Below, piece by piece: positions 57,259-64,000 of a stretch of DNA of 64,000 bases (position 1 is its first letter; each line of letters opens with the position of its first letter). The notes beneath the pieces were generated by a model. It was not told the DNA's origin and made no database searches. It saw only the letters and a list, made by a program, of their open reading frames with translations. The position numbers and the translations under genes were made by a program. The stretch covers positions 1 to 64,000 of the forward strand of contig JAXMEQ010000007.1 in the NCBI GenBank assembly GCA_046348225.1, written 5' to 3'. Origin of the DNA: JAXMEQ01 sp046348225. Its GTDB lineage: Bacteria > Pseudomonadota > Gammaproteobacteria > Burkholderiales > Burkholderiaceae_C.

Positions 57259-58104
57259 GTGTCTGACCGTCTGGCGGTGCTGCCGCAATACCTGTTGCCC
57301 AAGCGGGCCCTCACCGTGCTGGCCGGCAAAATTGCAGGGGCACAGGCGGGTGGCCTGACGCACGCCATCATCCGCCGCTTCGTCGCGCGCTACGGCGTGA
57401 ACATGGCCGAGGCGGCTGACCCGCGCATCGAAAGCTATGCCAGCTTCAACGACTTTTTTACGCGGCCGCTGAAGCCGGGCGCCCGGCCACTGGCCGATGC
57501 GCGCTGGGTCTGCCCGGTCGACGGCGCCATCAGCCAGTTTGGCGCCATCGAACGCGACCAGATTTTCCAGGCCAAGGGCCACCACTACAGCACCCAGGCG
57601 CTGGTGGGTGGCGATGCCGCGCTGGCAGCGCAGTTTGAAAGCGGCAGCTTTGCCACGCTGTACCTGAGCCCGAAGGACTACCACCGCATCCACATGCCCT
57701 GTGCCGGGCGGCTGATGCGCATGGTTCATGTGCCGGGCGACCTGTTTTCCGTCAACCCGACCACGGCGCGCGGCGTGCCCGGCCTGTTCGCGCGCAACGA
57801 ACGTGTGGTCTGTGTGTTTGACACGCCCGATGGCCCATTTGTGAATGTGCTGGTGGGTGCCACCATCGTGGGCAGCATGGCCACCGTCTGGCATGGCGTG
57901 GTCAACCCGCCACGTCCTGGTGCGGTGCGCAGCTGGACCTATGACGACCAGACCATCATCTTCAACCCCGGCGACGAAATGGGCCGCTTTCTGCTGGGGT
58001 CCACCGTGGTGATGCTCTGGCCGCGCAATACCATCCAGTTCAACCCCGCGTGGCAACCTGGCCGCGCCATCCGCCTCGGCGAAGCCATGGGCAACCCCGT
58101 TTGA
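57259..58104 (+). CDS. psd: Phosphatidylserine decarboxylase
   Basis: 281 residues with a GTG start (57259). LPQYLLPKRALTVLAGKIAG start, FNDFFTRPLKPGARP, VCPVDGAISQFG (conserved Asp), YHRIHMPCAGRL (His pair), and the self-cleavage motif LGST in GRFLLGSTVVML, which yields the pyruvoyl group. Membrane-bound enzyme making phosphatidylethanolamine. A TAGAAT box around 57230 lies at promoter distance from the start. Confidence 0.95.
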   Translation: MSDRLAVLPQYLLPKRALTVLAGKIAGAQAGGLTHAIIRRFVARYGVNMAEAADPRIESYASFNDFFTRPLKPGARPLADARWVCPVDGAISQFGAIERDQIFQAKGHHYSTQALVGGDAALAAQFESGSFATLYLSPKDYHRIHMPCAGRLMRMVHVPGDLFSVNPTTARGVPGLFARNERVVCVFDTPDGPFVNVLVGATIVGSMATVWHGVVNPPRPGAVRSWTYDDQTIIFNPGDEMGRFLLGSTVVMLWPRNTIQFNPAWQPGRAIRLGEAMGNPV

Positions 58105-58114
58105 GAGATTGATC

Positions 58115-59353
58115 ATGACCACCCTTGGAACCCCCCTGTCGCCCCACGCCACCAAAGTCATGCTGCTGGGCAGCGGCGAGCTGGGCAAGGAAGTGCTGAT
58201 CGCCCTGCAGCGCCTGGGCGTGGAAACGATTGCAGTAGACCGTTACGAGAATGCGCCCGGCCAGCAGGTGGCGCACCACGCGCGCACCATCACCATGAGC
58301 GACCCGGCGCAGCTGAAAGCGCTGATTGAAGCCGAGCGCCCGCACCTGGTGGTGCCCGAGATTGAAGCCATTGCCACGCCCATGCTGCAGGAGCTGGAAG
58401 CTGCCGGGGTGGTGCGCGTGATTCCGACCGCCCGGGCGGCGCGCCTGACGATGGACCGCGAAGGCATCCGACGCCTGGCCGCGGAGACCCTGGGCCTGCC
58501 CACCAGCCCTTACAAGTTCTGCGACTCACTGGCGGAGCTGCAGGCCGCGATCGACGGTGAGAACGGACAAGGGGTGGGCTACCCCTGCATCGTCAAGCCG
58601 GTGATGAGCAGCAGCGGCAAGGGCCAGAGCAGGATCGACAGCCCCGCCGATGTGCAGAAAGCCTGGGACTACGCCATGGCGGGGGGCCGCGTGAGCCATG
58701 GCCGCGTGATCGTGGAAGGCTTCATCGACTTTGATTACGAAATCACCCAGCTCACGGTGCGGGCGCTGGGCACCGAAGGGCAGGTAGAGACGCACTTCTG
58801 TGACCCGATCGGCCACATCCAGGTCAGCGGCGACTACGTGGAAAGCTGGCAACCGCACCCGATGACGCCCGCGGCGCTGCAGAAGTCACGCGAGATTGCC
58901 AAGGCAGTGACCGACAACCTCGGCGAGGGGCTGGACGGAAAGCCCTCCGGGCTGGGCCTGTTCGGCGTCGAGCTGTTTGTGAAGGGCGACATGGTGTGGT
59001 TCAGTGAAGTCAGCCCCCGGCCGCATGACACCGGCATGGTGACGATGATCACCCAGTGGCAAAACGAGTTCGAGCTGCACGCCCGTGCCATCCTGGGCCT
59101 GCCGGTCAGCACCGCCCTCAAGAGTCCCGGCGCCAGCGCCGTGGTCTACGGTGGTGTGGACGCGCAGGGCATTGTGTTTGACGGGGTGGACGAGGCGCTG
59201 CGCGTGCCGAACACCGAGCTGCGTCTGTTTGGCAAACCCGAGAGCTTTGCCAAGCGTCGCATGGGCGTGGCGCTGGCGTTTGACGCCGATGTGGAAAAGG
59301 CGCGCGTTGCCGCCAAGCTGGCGGCCAGCAAGGTCAGTCCACGCAAGGCCTGA
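58115..59353 (+). CDS. purT: PurT, formate-dependent GAR transformylase
   Basis: 412 residues from MTTLGTPLSPHATKVMLLGS (58115; an upstream TTG is rejected). ATP-grasp enzyme: GSGELGKEVLIALQRLGVETIAVDRYENAPG, VVPEIEAIATPML, CIVKPVMSSSGKGQS and LFGVELFVKGDMVWFSEVSPRPHDTGMVTM with the Glu and Arg of the active site. Converts GAR, formate and ATP to formyl-GAR in purine synthesis. It starts 10 nt after psd. Confidence 0.97.
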   Translation: MTTLGTPLSPHATKVMLLGSGELGKEVLIALQRLGVETIAVDRYENAPGQQVAHHARTITMSDPAQLKALIEAERPHLVVPEIEAIATPMLQELEAAGVVRVIPTARAARLTMDREGIRRLAAETLGLPTSPYKFCDSLAELQAAIDGENGQGVGYPCIVKPVMSSSGKGQSRIDSPADVQKAWDYAMAGGRVSHGRVIVEGFIDFDYEITQLTVRALGTEGQVETHFCDPIGHIQVSGDYVESWQPHPMTPAALQKSREIAKAVTDNLGEGLDGKPSGLGLFGVELFVKGDMVWFSEVSPRPHDTGMVTMITQWQNEFELHARAILGLPVSTALKSPGASAVVYGGVDAQGIVFDGVDEALRVPNTELRLFGKPESFAKRRMGVALAFDADVEKARVAAKLAASKVSPRKA

Positions 59354-59362
59354 GCCGCTTTC

Positions 59363-60856
59363 CTATTGAAACGCGACTTCCGCAAAACTGCGCAGCTTGC
59401 GGCTGTGCAGCCGCTCCACGCCGCCCGAACGCAGGATTTCAATGGCCCGCATGCCGATGCGCAGGTGCTGGTCCACGCGTTCCCGATAGAAGTGGTTGGC
59501 CATGCCGGGCAGCTTGATCTCACCGTGCAGCGGCTTGTCGCTCACACACAGCAGGGTGCCGTAGGGCACGCGGAAGCGAAAGCCGTTGGCGGCGATGGTG
59601 GCGCTTTCCATGTCCAGCGCCACGGCCCGGCTCTGGCTGAAGCGGCGCTGCGGCTGGTTGTGAGGCAGCAGTTCCCAGTTGCGGTTGTCGGTGCTGGCCA
59701 CGGTGCCAGTGCGCATGATGCGTTTCAGGTCAGCCCCGCGCACCTGGGTCACGTCTTCCACCGCCTGCTCCAGCGCCAGCTGGATTTCGGCCAGCGCCGG
59801 AATCGGCACCCACAGCGGCAGTTCTTCATCGAGCACGTGGTCTTCGCGCACGTAGGCGTGGGCCAGCACGTAGTCGCCCAGCTGCTGGCTGTTGCGCAGG
59901 CCGGCGCAGTGGCCCAGCATCATCCAGGCGTGCGGCCGCAGCACGGCAATGTGGTCGGTGATGGTCTTGGCGTTGGCCGGGCCGACGCCGATGTTCACCA
60001 TGGTGATGCCGCTGCGGTCGGCCCGCATCAGGTGGTAGGCCGGCATTTGCGGCAGGCGCGGCGGCGGCGTGCCGAGCGCGTCGGCCGGTTCCGCAGGCAG
60101 ACCGGTGCGGCGAGTCACCACGTTGCCAGGTTCGACGAAGGCGATGTATTCGCTGTCGAGTTTGCGCATCTCCTCGTGTCCCAGCCGCACGAACTCGTCA
60201 ATGTAGAACTGGTAGTTGGTGAACAGCACGAAGTTCTGGAACCAGTCCGGCGCCGTGCCGGTGTAGTGGCGCAGCCGGTGCAGTGAATAGTCCACCCGCG
60301 CGGCCGTGAACAGGCTCAACGGCTGGGCATCACCGGGGCGGGGTTCCCAGGTGCCGTTGGCGATGCCATCGTCCATGGCGCCCAGGTCGGGCAGATCGAA
60401 CACGTCACGCATCAGCAGGCGGCGCTGCGCGTCCAGCGTGCCCTCGATGTGGTCGTGCTCGGCAAACGAAAAATGCACGGGAATCGGATGGGTGCTGGTG
60501 CCCACTTCCAGCTCCACCCCGTGGTTTCGCAGCAGCAGGCCGAACTGCTCCAGGTAGTAGTCGCCATAGAGATCCGGGCGGGTGAGGGTGGTTTCATAGC
60601 GCCCCGGGCCGGCCACAAAGCCATAGCTCAGCTGGGCGGCTTCCTGCGGGCTCAGGCGCGCCACGGTGTCGGTGTGGATGCGTACAAACGGGTAGCAGGC
60701 ACGCACGTGGCCCGGCAGCGTGTCGCCCGCCACAAAGCGCTGCATGGCCTCCCGCAGGTGCCCGATCTGCTGGGCATAAATGGCACGCACCTGGGCCAGG
60801 GCGGCGGCGGCGTCGCGGTAGCGGGTGGGGGCAATGAAAGGGGGCAGATACGGCAT
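59363..60856 (-). CDS. amn: AMP nucleosidase
   Basis: 497 residues from MPYLPPFIAPTRYRDAAAAL (60856). N-terminal AMP nucleosidase domain (YPFVRIHTDTVARLSPQEAAQLSYGFVAGPGRYETTLTRPDLY) plus a C-terminal nucleoside-phosphorylase fold (ITMVNIGVGPANAKTITDHIAVLRPHAWMMLGHCAGLRNSQQLGDYVLAHAYVREDHVLD and ALDMESATIAANGFRFRVPYGTLLCVSDKP). It hydrolyses AMP to adenine and ribose 5-phosphate. Convergent with purT. Confidence 0.95.
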   Translation of the reverse strand: MPYLPPFIAPTRYRDAAAALAQVRAIYAQQIGHLREAMQRFVAGDTLPGHVRACYPFVRIHTDTVARLSPQEAAQLSYGFVAGPGRYETTLTRPDLYGDYYLEQFGLLLRNHGVELEVGTSTHPIPVHFSFAEHDHIEGTLDAQRRLLMRDVFDLPDLGAMDDGIANGTWEPRPGDAQPLSLFTAARVDYSLHRLRHYTGTAPDWFQNFVLFTNYQFYIDEFVRLGHEEMRKLDSEYIAFVEPGNVVTRRTGLPAEPADALGTPPPRLPQMPAYHLMRADRSGITMVNIGVGPANAKTITDHIAVLRPHAWMMLGHCAGLRNSQQLGDYVLAHAYVREDHVLDEELPLWVPIPALAEIQLALEQAVEDVTQVRGADLKRIMRTGTVASTDNRNWELLPHNQPQRRFSQSRAVALDMESATIAANGFRFRVPYGTLLCVSDKPLHGEIKLPGMANHFYRERVDQHLRIGMRAIEILRSGGVERLHSRKLRSFAEVAFQ

Positions 60857-60998
60857 GGCTGGATTGTGCAATGGGTCACGCCCGGTGGCGATTGGGCACA
60901 GTGTCAGACAAATTCCTACAAGCGCTTACGTCCATGGCCGACTGCGTACTGACGGGGCTTTTCCCTACAGTGGTTACATCTCGACAGGAGCCCCGAAC

Positions 60999-61265
60999 AT
61001 GACAACAAGCAGCCTTTTGCGCGCTAACCCCTTCGCCCTGATGGTGGAGCCGCAACGCGTGCAGGACGCCATTGCCTGCTCCAAATCGTTGAACCAGCTT
61101 CGCAACCGCAAATGCCACCCGCTGGACCGCGAGGTGATACGCAGCGCCAGTGCCGAGCTGGCAGCCTGGGATGGCAAGATCGACCGCAAGACCCGGTACC
61201 TCGCCCCGGAAGAGGCAGCACCGCATCCGGTGGCGGACGAGCCGATTCCTGACCTGATCGGCTGA
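60999..61265 (+). CDS. Small hypothetical protein, 88 aa
   Basis: ATG at 60999 after AGGAG. MTTSSLLRANPFALMVEPQRVQDAIACSK... CHPLDREVIRSASAELAAWDGKID is basic and helical in the first two thirds, with an acidic Pro-rich tail ending EPIPDLIG. Soluble, no signal peptide. I do not recognise the family. The region in front has two CCTACA motifs (about 60914 and 60964) and an AAGCGCTT palindrome, suggesting a regulated promoter. It is followed by the convergent gor gene after 12 nt. Confidence 0.65.
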   Translation: MTTSSLLRANPFALMVEPQRVQDAIACSKSLNQLRNRKCHPLDREVIRSASAELAAWDGKIDRKTRYLAPEEAAPHPVADEPIPDLIG

Positions 61266-61277
61266 TCCGCCGCTGTT

Positions 61278-62633
61278 TCAGCCGGCGACGGGCGTACGCA
61301 TCGTCACAAATTCCTCGGCCGCGGTCGGGTGAATGCCCACCGTGCTGTCGAACACGGCCTTGGTCGCGCCGGCCTTCATGGCCACGGCAAAACCCTGGAC
61401 CACTTCACCCGCGTCCGGACCGACCATGTGCAGGCCGACCACGCGGTCGGTGGCGGTCTCCACCACGAGTTTCATGAAGGTGCGCTCGGCGCTGCCCGAC
61501 AGGGTGTGCTTCAGCGGCTTGAAATCGGTCTTGAACACGGTCACCTGGCCAAACCGGGCCCGGGCATCGGCCTCGCCATAGCCCACGGTGCCGACGTTGG
61601 GGTGGGTGAAGACGGCTGTGGGAATGAACTCGTACCCCATCTGCCGCTGTCCAGTGCCGAACAGGTGGTCTACCAGTGCCATGGCCTCGCCCAGCGCCAC
61701 GGGCGTGAGCTGGATGCGCGCCGTCACGTCGCCCAGCGCGTGGATCGAAGGCACCGACGTCTGGTACTGCGCATTCACTTCGATGGCGCCGTTGTGGCGC
61801 TGTGCCACGCCCAGCGCCTCCAGGCCGAGGCCGGCCACGCGGGGCACGCGCCCCGTCGCGTACAGCACGGCATCGACGGTCAGGTGGCTGCCGTCACCCA
61901 GCGTTGCCTGAAGACCCTTGGGTGTTCTTGCGATGGCCTGCACCTGTGTCTGCACGCGCAGATCCACCCCGGCTCGTACCATCTCGGCAGCGACGAAATG
62001 CCGTACGTCCGCATCAAAGCCGCGCAGCACCTGTTCGCCGCGGTACAGCTGGGTCACCTGGCTGCCCAGGCCGTGGAAGATGGAAGCAAATTCACAGGCG
62101 ATGTAGCCGCCGCCCACCACCAGCAGGCGCCCGGGAAACGGGGTCAGGTCGAACATGTCGTCCGAGGTGAGCACCAGCTCGCGGCCAGGCACGTCGGGCA
62201 CCACAGGCCGGCCACCGGTCGCCACCAAGATGTGTTGCGCGGTGAAGGTCTGGTCGCCAACCCGCACGGCATGGGCGTCTGCCAGCGTGGCCCAACCCCG
62301 CAGCAACGTCACCCCGGCGCCAACCAGCAGGCTCTGGTAAACGCCATTCAGGCGCGTGATCTCGGCGCGCCGGTTGGCCTGGAGCGTGGCCCAGTCAAAG
62401 CGCGGCGGGGCAAGCTGCCAGCCAAACCCGTTCGCCTGGTCGAAGTCCTGCGCGAAATGCGCGGCATAGCTGTAGAGCTTTTTGGGAATGCAGCCCACGT
62501 TCACGCAGGTGCCACCCAGGGCACCCGCTTCCGCCAGCGCCACGCGGGCGCCGCGCTGGGCTGCCATGCGCGCTGCGCGCACGCCGCCGCTGCCGCCGCC
62601 GATGACGAACAGGTCGTAGTCAAAGTTGCCCAT
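61278..62633 (-). CDS. gor: Glutathione-disulfide reductase
   Basis: 451 residues from MGNFDYDLFVIGGGSGGVRA (62633). Redox-active disulfide in GGTCVNVGCIPKKLYSYAA, NADPH domain LLVVGGGYIACEFASIFHGLG with TQLYRGEQVLRGFD, and the C-terminal active-site His in STVGIHPTAAEEF. The CVNVGC and KKLYSYAA wording is that of glutathione reductase rather than lipoamide dehydrogenase. Keeps glutathione reduced. Confidence 0.94.
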   Translation of the reverse strand: MGNFDYDLFVIGGGSGGVRAARMAAQRGARVALAEAGALGGTCVNVGCIPKKLYSYAAHFAQDFDQANGFGWQLAPPRFDWATLQANRRAEITRLNGVYQSLLVGAGVTLLRGWATLADAHAVRVGDQTFTAQHILVATGGRPVVPDVPGRELVLTSDDMFDLTPFPGRLLVVGGGYIACEFASIFHGLGSQVTQLYRGEQVLRGFDADVRHFVAAEMVRAGVDLRVQTQVQAIARTPKGLQATLGDGSHLTVDAVLYATGRVPRVAGLGLEALGVAQRHNGAIEVNAQYQTSVPSIHALGDVTARIQLTPVALGEAMALVDHLFGTGQRQMGYEFIPTAVFTHPNVGTVGYGEADARARFGQVTVFKTDFKPLKHTLSGSAERTFMKLVVETATDRVVGLHMVGPDAGEVVQGFAVAMKAGATKAVFDSTVGIHPTAAEEFVTMRTPVAG

Positions 62634-62717
62634 GTTCACCTTTCCTGCACGGGACCCTGCCCGTTGCCGCAAGAATAGGTGAAATGAACGGTCAGCGTGC
62701 TGCGCGGCCGGCAGGCC

Positions 62718-63545
62718 TCAGCCGCCGACCGCGCGCAACGGCGGTGCGGTGCGGTGCGATTGCGGGTCGATTTGCGCCGTGGGCAGCTGGTAGGCGCGGT
62801 CGTCGAACAGGTCCACGCCGCACATCAGGGTCTCGATCCAGTCAAAAAAGTCGTTGATGGCCTTTGGCCCCTTGATGGGCGCGCCGTGTTGGGGCACCAG
62901 CATCGAGATGTCCAGTTGCCGCGCCATCCGGGCCCACAGGCGCAGGATCTTGTTGGACACCATGTAGCGGCGGTGAAAGCCTTCCATCAGCGGAATGTGC
63001 GGAGCCAGATCGGTCACGAACTTCGTGGCCTGCTGGCCCGACATCAGCGATACCCCGAGGTCGCCAGTGAACAGGATCCTGCTGACCGGATCGTAAAAAT
63101 GGAAGTTGCCCTCCGAATGCATGAAGTGTGCGGGCAGCAGCCACAGCTCGCTGTCGCCCAGCGGCAGCTTGCCGCCGGCATCGGGAACGCCGATCACGCG
63201 GCCCACCGTCTTGCCCACCTTGGTGAAGTGCGGCGCAAAGCGCTCCCAGATGCGGGATATCACGAGCTTGGCCTGGGTGCCGGTCATCCAGCGGTCGAGC
63301 GAGGCAATGATGTCCGGGTCGGCATGGGATGCAATGAGATAGCTGAGCTTCTGTGGCGGGAAGTAGCGCGTCATCGTGAGCGACAGCTCGTTGTACGCCA
63401 GGTTTCCGCCCGGGTCGATGATGGCGCCGGTACCGTGGTCCACGATCAGGAACTGGTTGGCCTGGACGGCCTGGCCGTCTTCCTCGATGAGGTCGGTGAA
63501 CATCAGGCATACGTGATGTTCGTTGCGGAAGAGTTCGATCGACAT
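62718..63545 (-). CDS. Metallo-beta-lactamase-fold protein, flavodiiron (ODP)-like
   Basis: 275 residues from MSIELFRNEHHVCLMFTDLIE (63545). MBL fold with metal-site pieces IVDHGTGAIIDPGG, YLIASHADPDIIASLDRW (HxDPD in place of HxHxDH), LLPAHFMHSEGNFHFYDPVSRILFTGDLG and VPQHGAPIKG. This motif set is that of the oxygen-binding di-iron domain of flavodiiron proteins, but without the flavodoxin part. It may reduce O2 or NO or sense them. An FNR-like palindrome lies 60 bp before the start, supporting oxygen-linked control. Confidence 0.82.
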   Translation of the reverse strand: MSIELFRNEHHVCLMFTDLIEEDGQAVQANQFLIVDHGTGAIIDPGGNLAYNELSLTMTRYFPPQKLSYLIASHADPDIIASLDRWMTGTQAKLVISRIWERFAPHFTKVGKTVGRVIGVPDAGGKLPLGDSELWLLPAHFMHSEGNFHFYDPVSRILFTGDLGVSLMSGQQATKFVTDLAPHIPLMEGFHRRYMVSNKILRLWARMARQLDISMLVPQHGAPIKGPKAINDFFDWIETLMCGVDLFDDRAYQLPTAQIDPQSHRTAPPLRAVGG

Positions 63546-63604
63546 GGCGGCGCAGGGTGTTGGTTGGCGTCCGGGAACTGTAAAAGCGCGAGGCCCCGCG
63601 CCAC

Positions 63605-63618
63605 TTGATACATGTCAA
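63605..63618. promoter_or_regulatory. FNR/ANR-like box upstream of the MBL-fold gene
   Basis: TTGATACATGTCAA, extended by C and G to CTTGATACATGTCAAG, fits TTGAT-N4-ATCAA with one mismatch. It is 60-73 bp before the MBL-fold start on the minus strand and 45 bp before the MlaE-like start on the plus strand. Confidence 0.5.
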
Positions 63619-63662
63619 GCCGTGCTGCCACCGGTTACACGGGTCATCGCTATCATCGGTTC

Positions 63663-64000
63663 ATGACACTTCTGTCGCAGGCCTCGCGCCATGCCTCCCG
63701 GTCGCTGCAAGGCATTGCCCGAGCGCCGCTGCGCTGGGCACAGGCCTGCTGGCGCGTGCTGCACTTTGGCGCCCTGATCCTTGCGCTGGCCATCACGCCG
63801 TCCAGTTACCGCCGCGAGAACCGGCAGGCGATGGCGCGGCACCTGTACATGGACACGGTGCCGCTGTTGCCCTGGTTCACGCTGCTCAGTGCGGTCATCA
63901 GCCTGGTGCTCACGCGCATCGTGGTGGTCACGGCCATCAGCTATGGCCTGACCCAGTACGCGCTCGAGATGCTCATCCGGGTGCTGGTGCTGGAACTCAT
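63663..64000 (+). CDS. MlaE/YrbE-like ABC permease, 3' end outside the window
   Basis: ATG at 63663; the frame is open to the right edge, about 112 residues seen (MTLLSQASRHASRSLQGIAR...). A basic N-terminus and a first hydrophobic segment (VLHFGALILALAITPSSY) are followed by ARHLYMDTVPLLPWFTLLSAVISLVLTRIVVVTAISYGLTQYALEMLIRVLVLEL, the characteristic start of MlaE/TTG2B permeases for lipid transport across the envelope. The remaining membrane helices lie beyond the window. Confidence 0.75.
   Translation, partial: MTLLSQASRHASRSLQGIARAPLRWAQACWRVLHFGALILALAITPSSYRRENRQAMARHLYMDTVPLLPWFTLLSAVISLVLTRIVVVTAISYGLTQYALEMLIRVLVLEL

Overview
The window comes from a GC-rich betaproteobacterium, most likely of the family Comamonadaceae (Rhodoferax/Polaromonas/Acidovorax-like). 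The call rests on gene content: Bug/TctC receptors without permeases, an anthranilate-CoA ligase and fused monooxygenase cluster, DUF4148 and DUF1840 proteins, and a short palindromic repeat of a style I associate with this family. No rRNA, tRNA, transposase or prophage was found. The species is not identified.

Layout. 1-8.3 kb: a DUF11-repeat surface protein cut by the left edge, a large outer-membrane beta-barrel protein, and a lipoprotein. 8.3-15.2 kb (minus strand): a compact operon for aerobic CoA-dependent degradation of an aminoaromatic acid (fused FAD monooxygenase/old-yellow-enzyme reductase, MarR repressor, enoyl-CoA hydratase, acyl-CoA dehydrogenase, aryl-CoA ligase, RidA deaminase), with a perfect MarR-type palindrome in its promoter. 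15.3-18.1 kb: DUF1840 gene and two Bug solute receptors. 18.2-26.6 kb (minus strand): a branched-chain/aromatic-acid-type ABC importer with an acyl-CoA synthetase at its head and a PaaK-like CoA ligase at its tail, divergent from a Crp/Fnr regulator. 27.5-36.7 kb: pseudouridine synthase, a periplasmic binding protein, a two-component system with a DUF4148 gene, htpG, and a CAP-domain lipoprotein.

36.8-42.4 kb: a complete type II-C CRISPR-Cas locus (12 repeats, cas2, cas1, cas9, and a tracrRNA divergent from cas9). It resembles the Neisseria meningitidis system in repeat and tracrRNA sequence, and its base composition looks lower in GC than the flanks. 42.5-47 kb: a stress operon with two kinases (SrkA and a Ser/Thr kinase-universal stress protein fusion), a phosphoesterase and a DUF2855 protein. 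47-53.6 kb: ohr/ohrR, crotonase, a FimV-like protein, 3-hydroxyacyl-CoA dehydrogenase, GMC oxidoreductase, hemerythrin. 53.6-64 kb: PNPOx/GAF proteins in an operon with a NodIJ-like ABC exporter, then psd, purT, amn, a small protein, gor, an MBL-fold protein and the start of an MlaE-like permease.

The most unusual signals are these. (1) A short repeat of about 60 bp occurs at least seven times. Five copies lie wholly inside reading frames, all in one codon phase and giving an A-x-x-x-I-A peptide; they form parts of signal peptides, a C-terminus and internal insertions. (2) The predicted cas9 promoter makes the cas9 5' leader antisense to the whole tracrRNA. (3) Exactly 11-bp-phased direct repeats stand in two promoter regions, suggesting OmpR-family regulator sites. 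(4) A chain of strong hairpins follows the ABC binding-protein gene. No stretch over 300 bases lacks a gene other than the CRISPR array itself. All functional calls are from reading the sequence; no database search was run.
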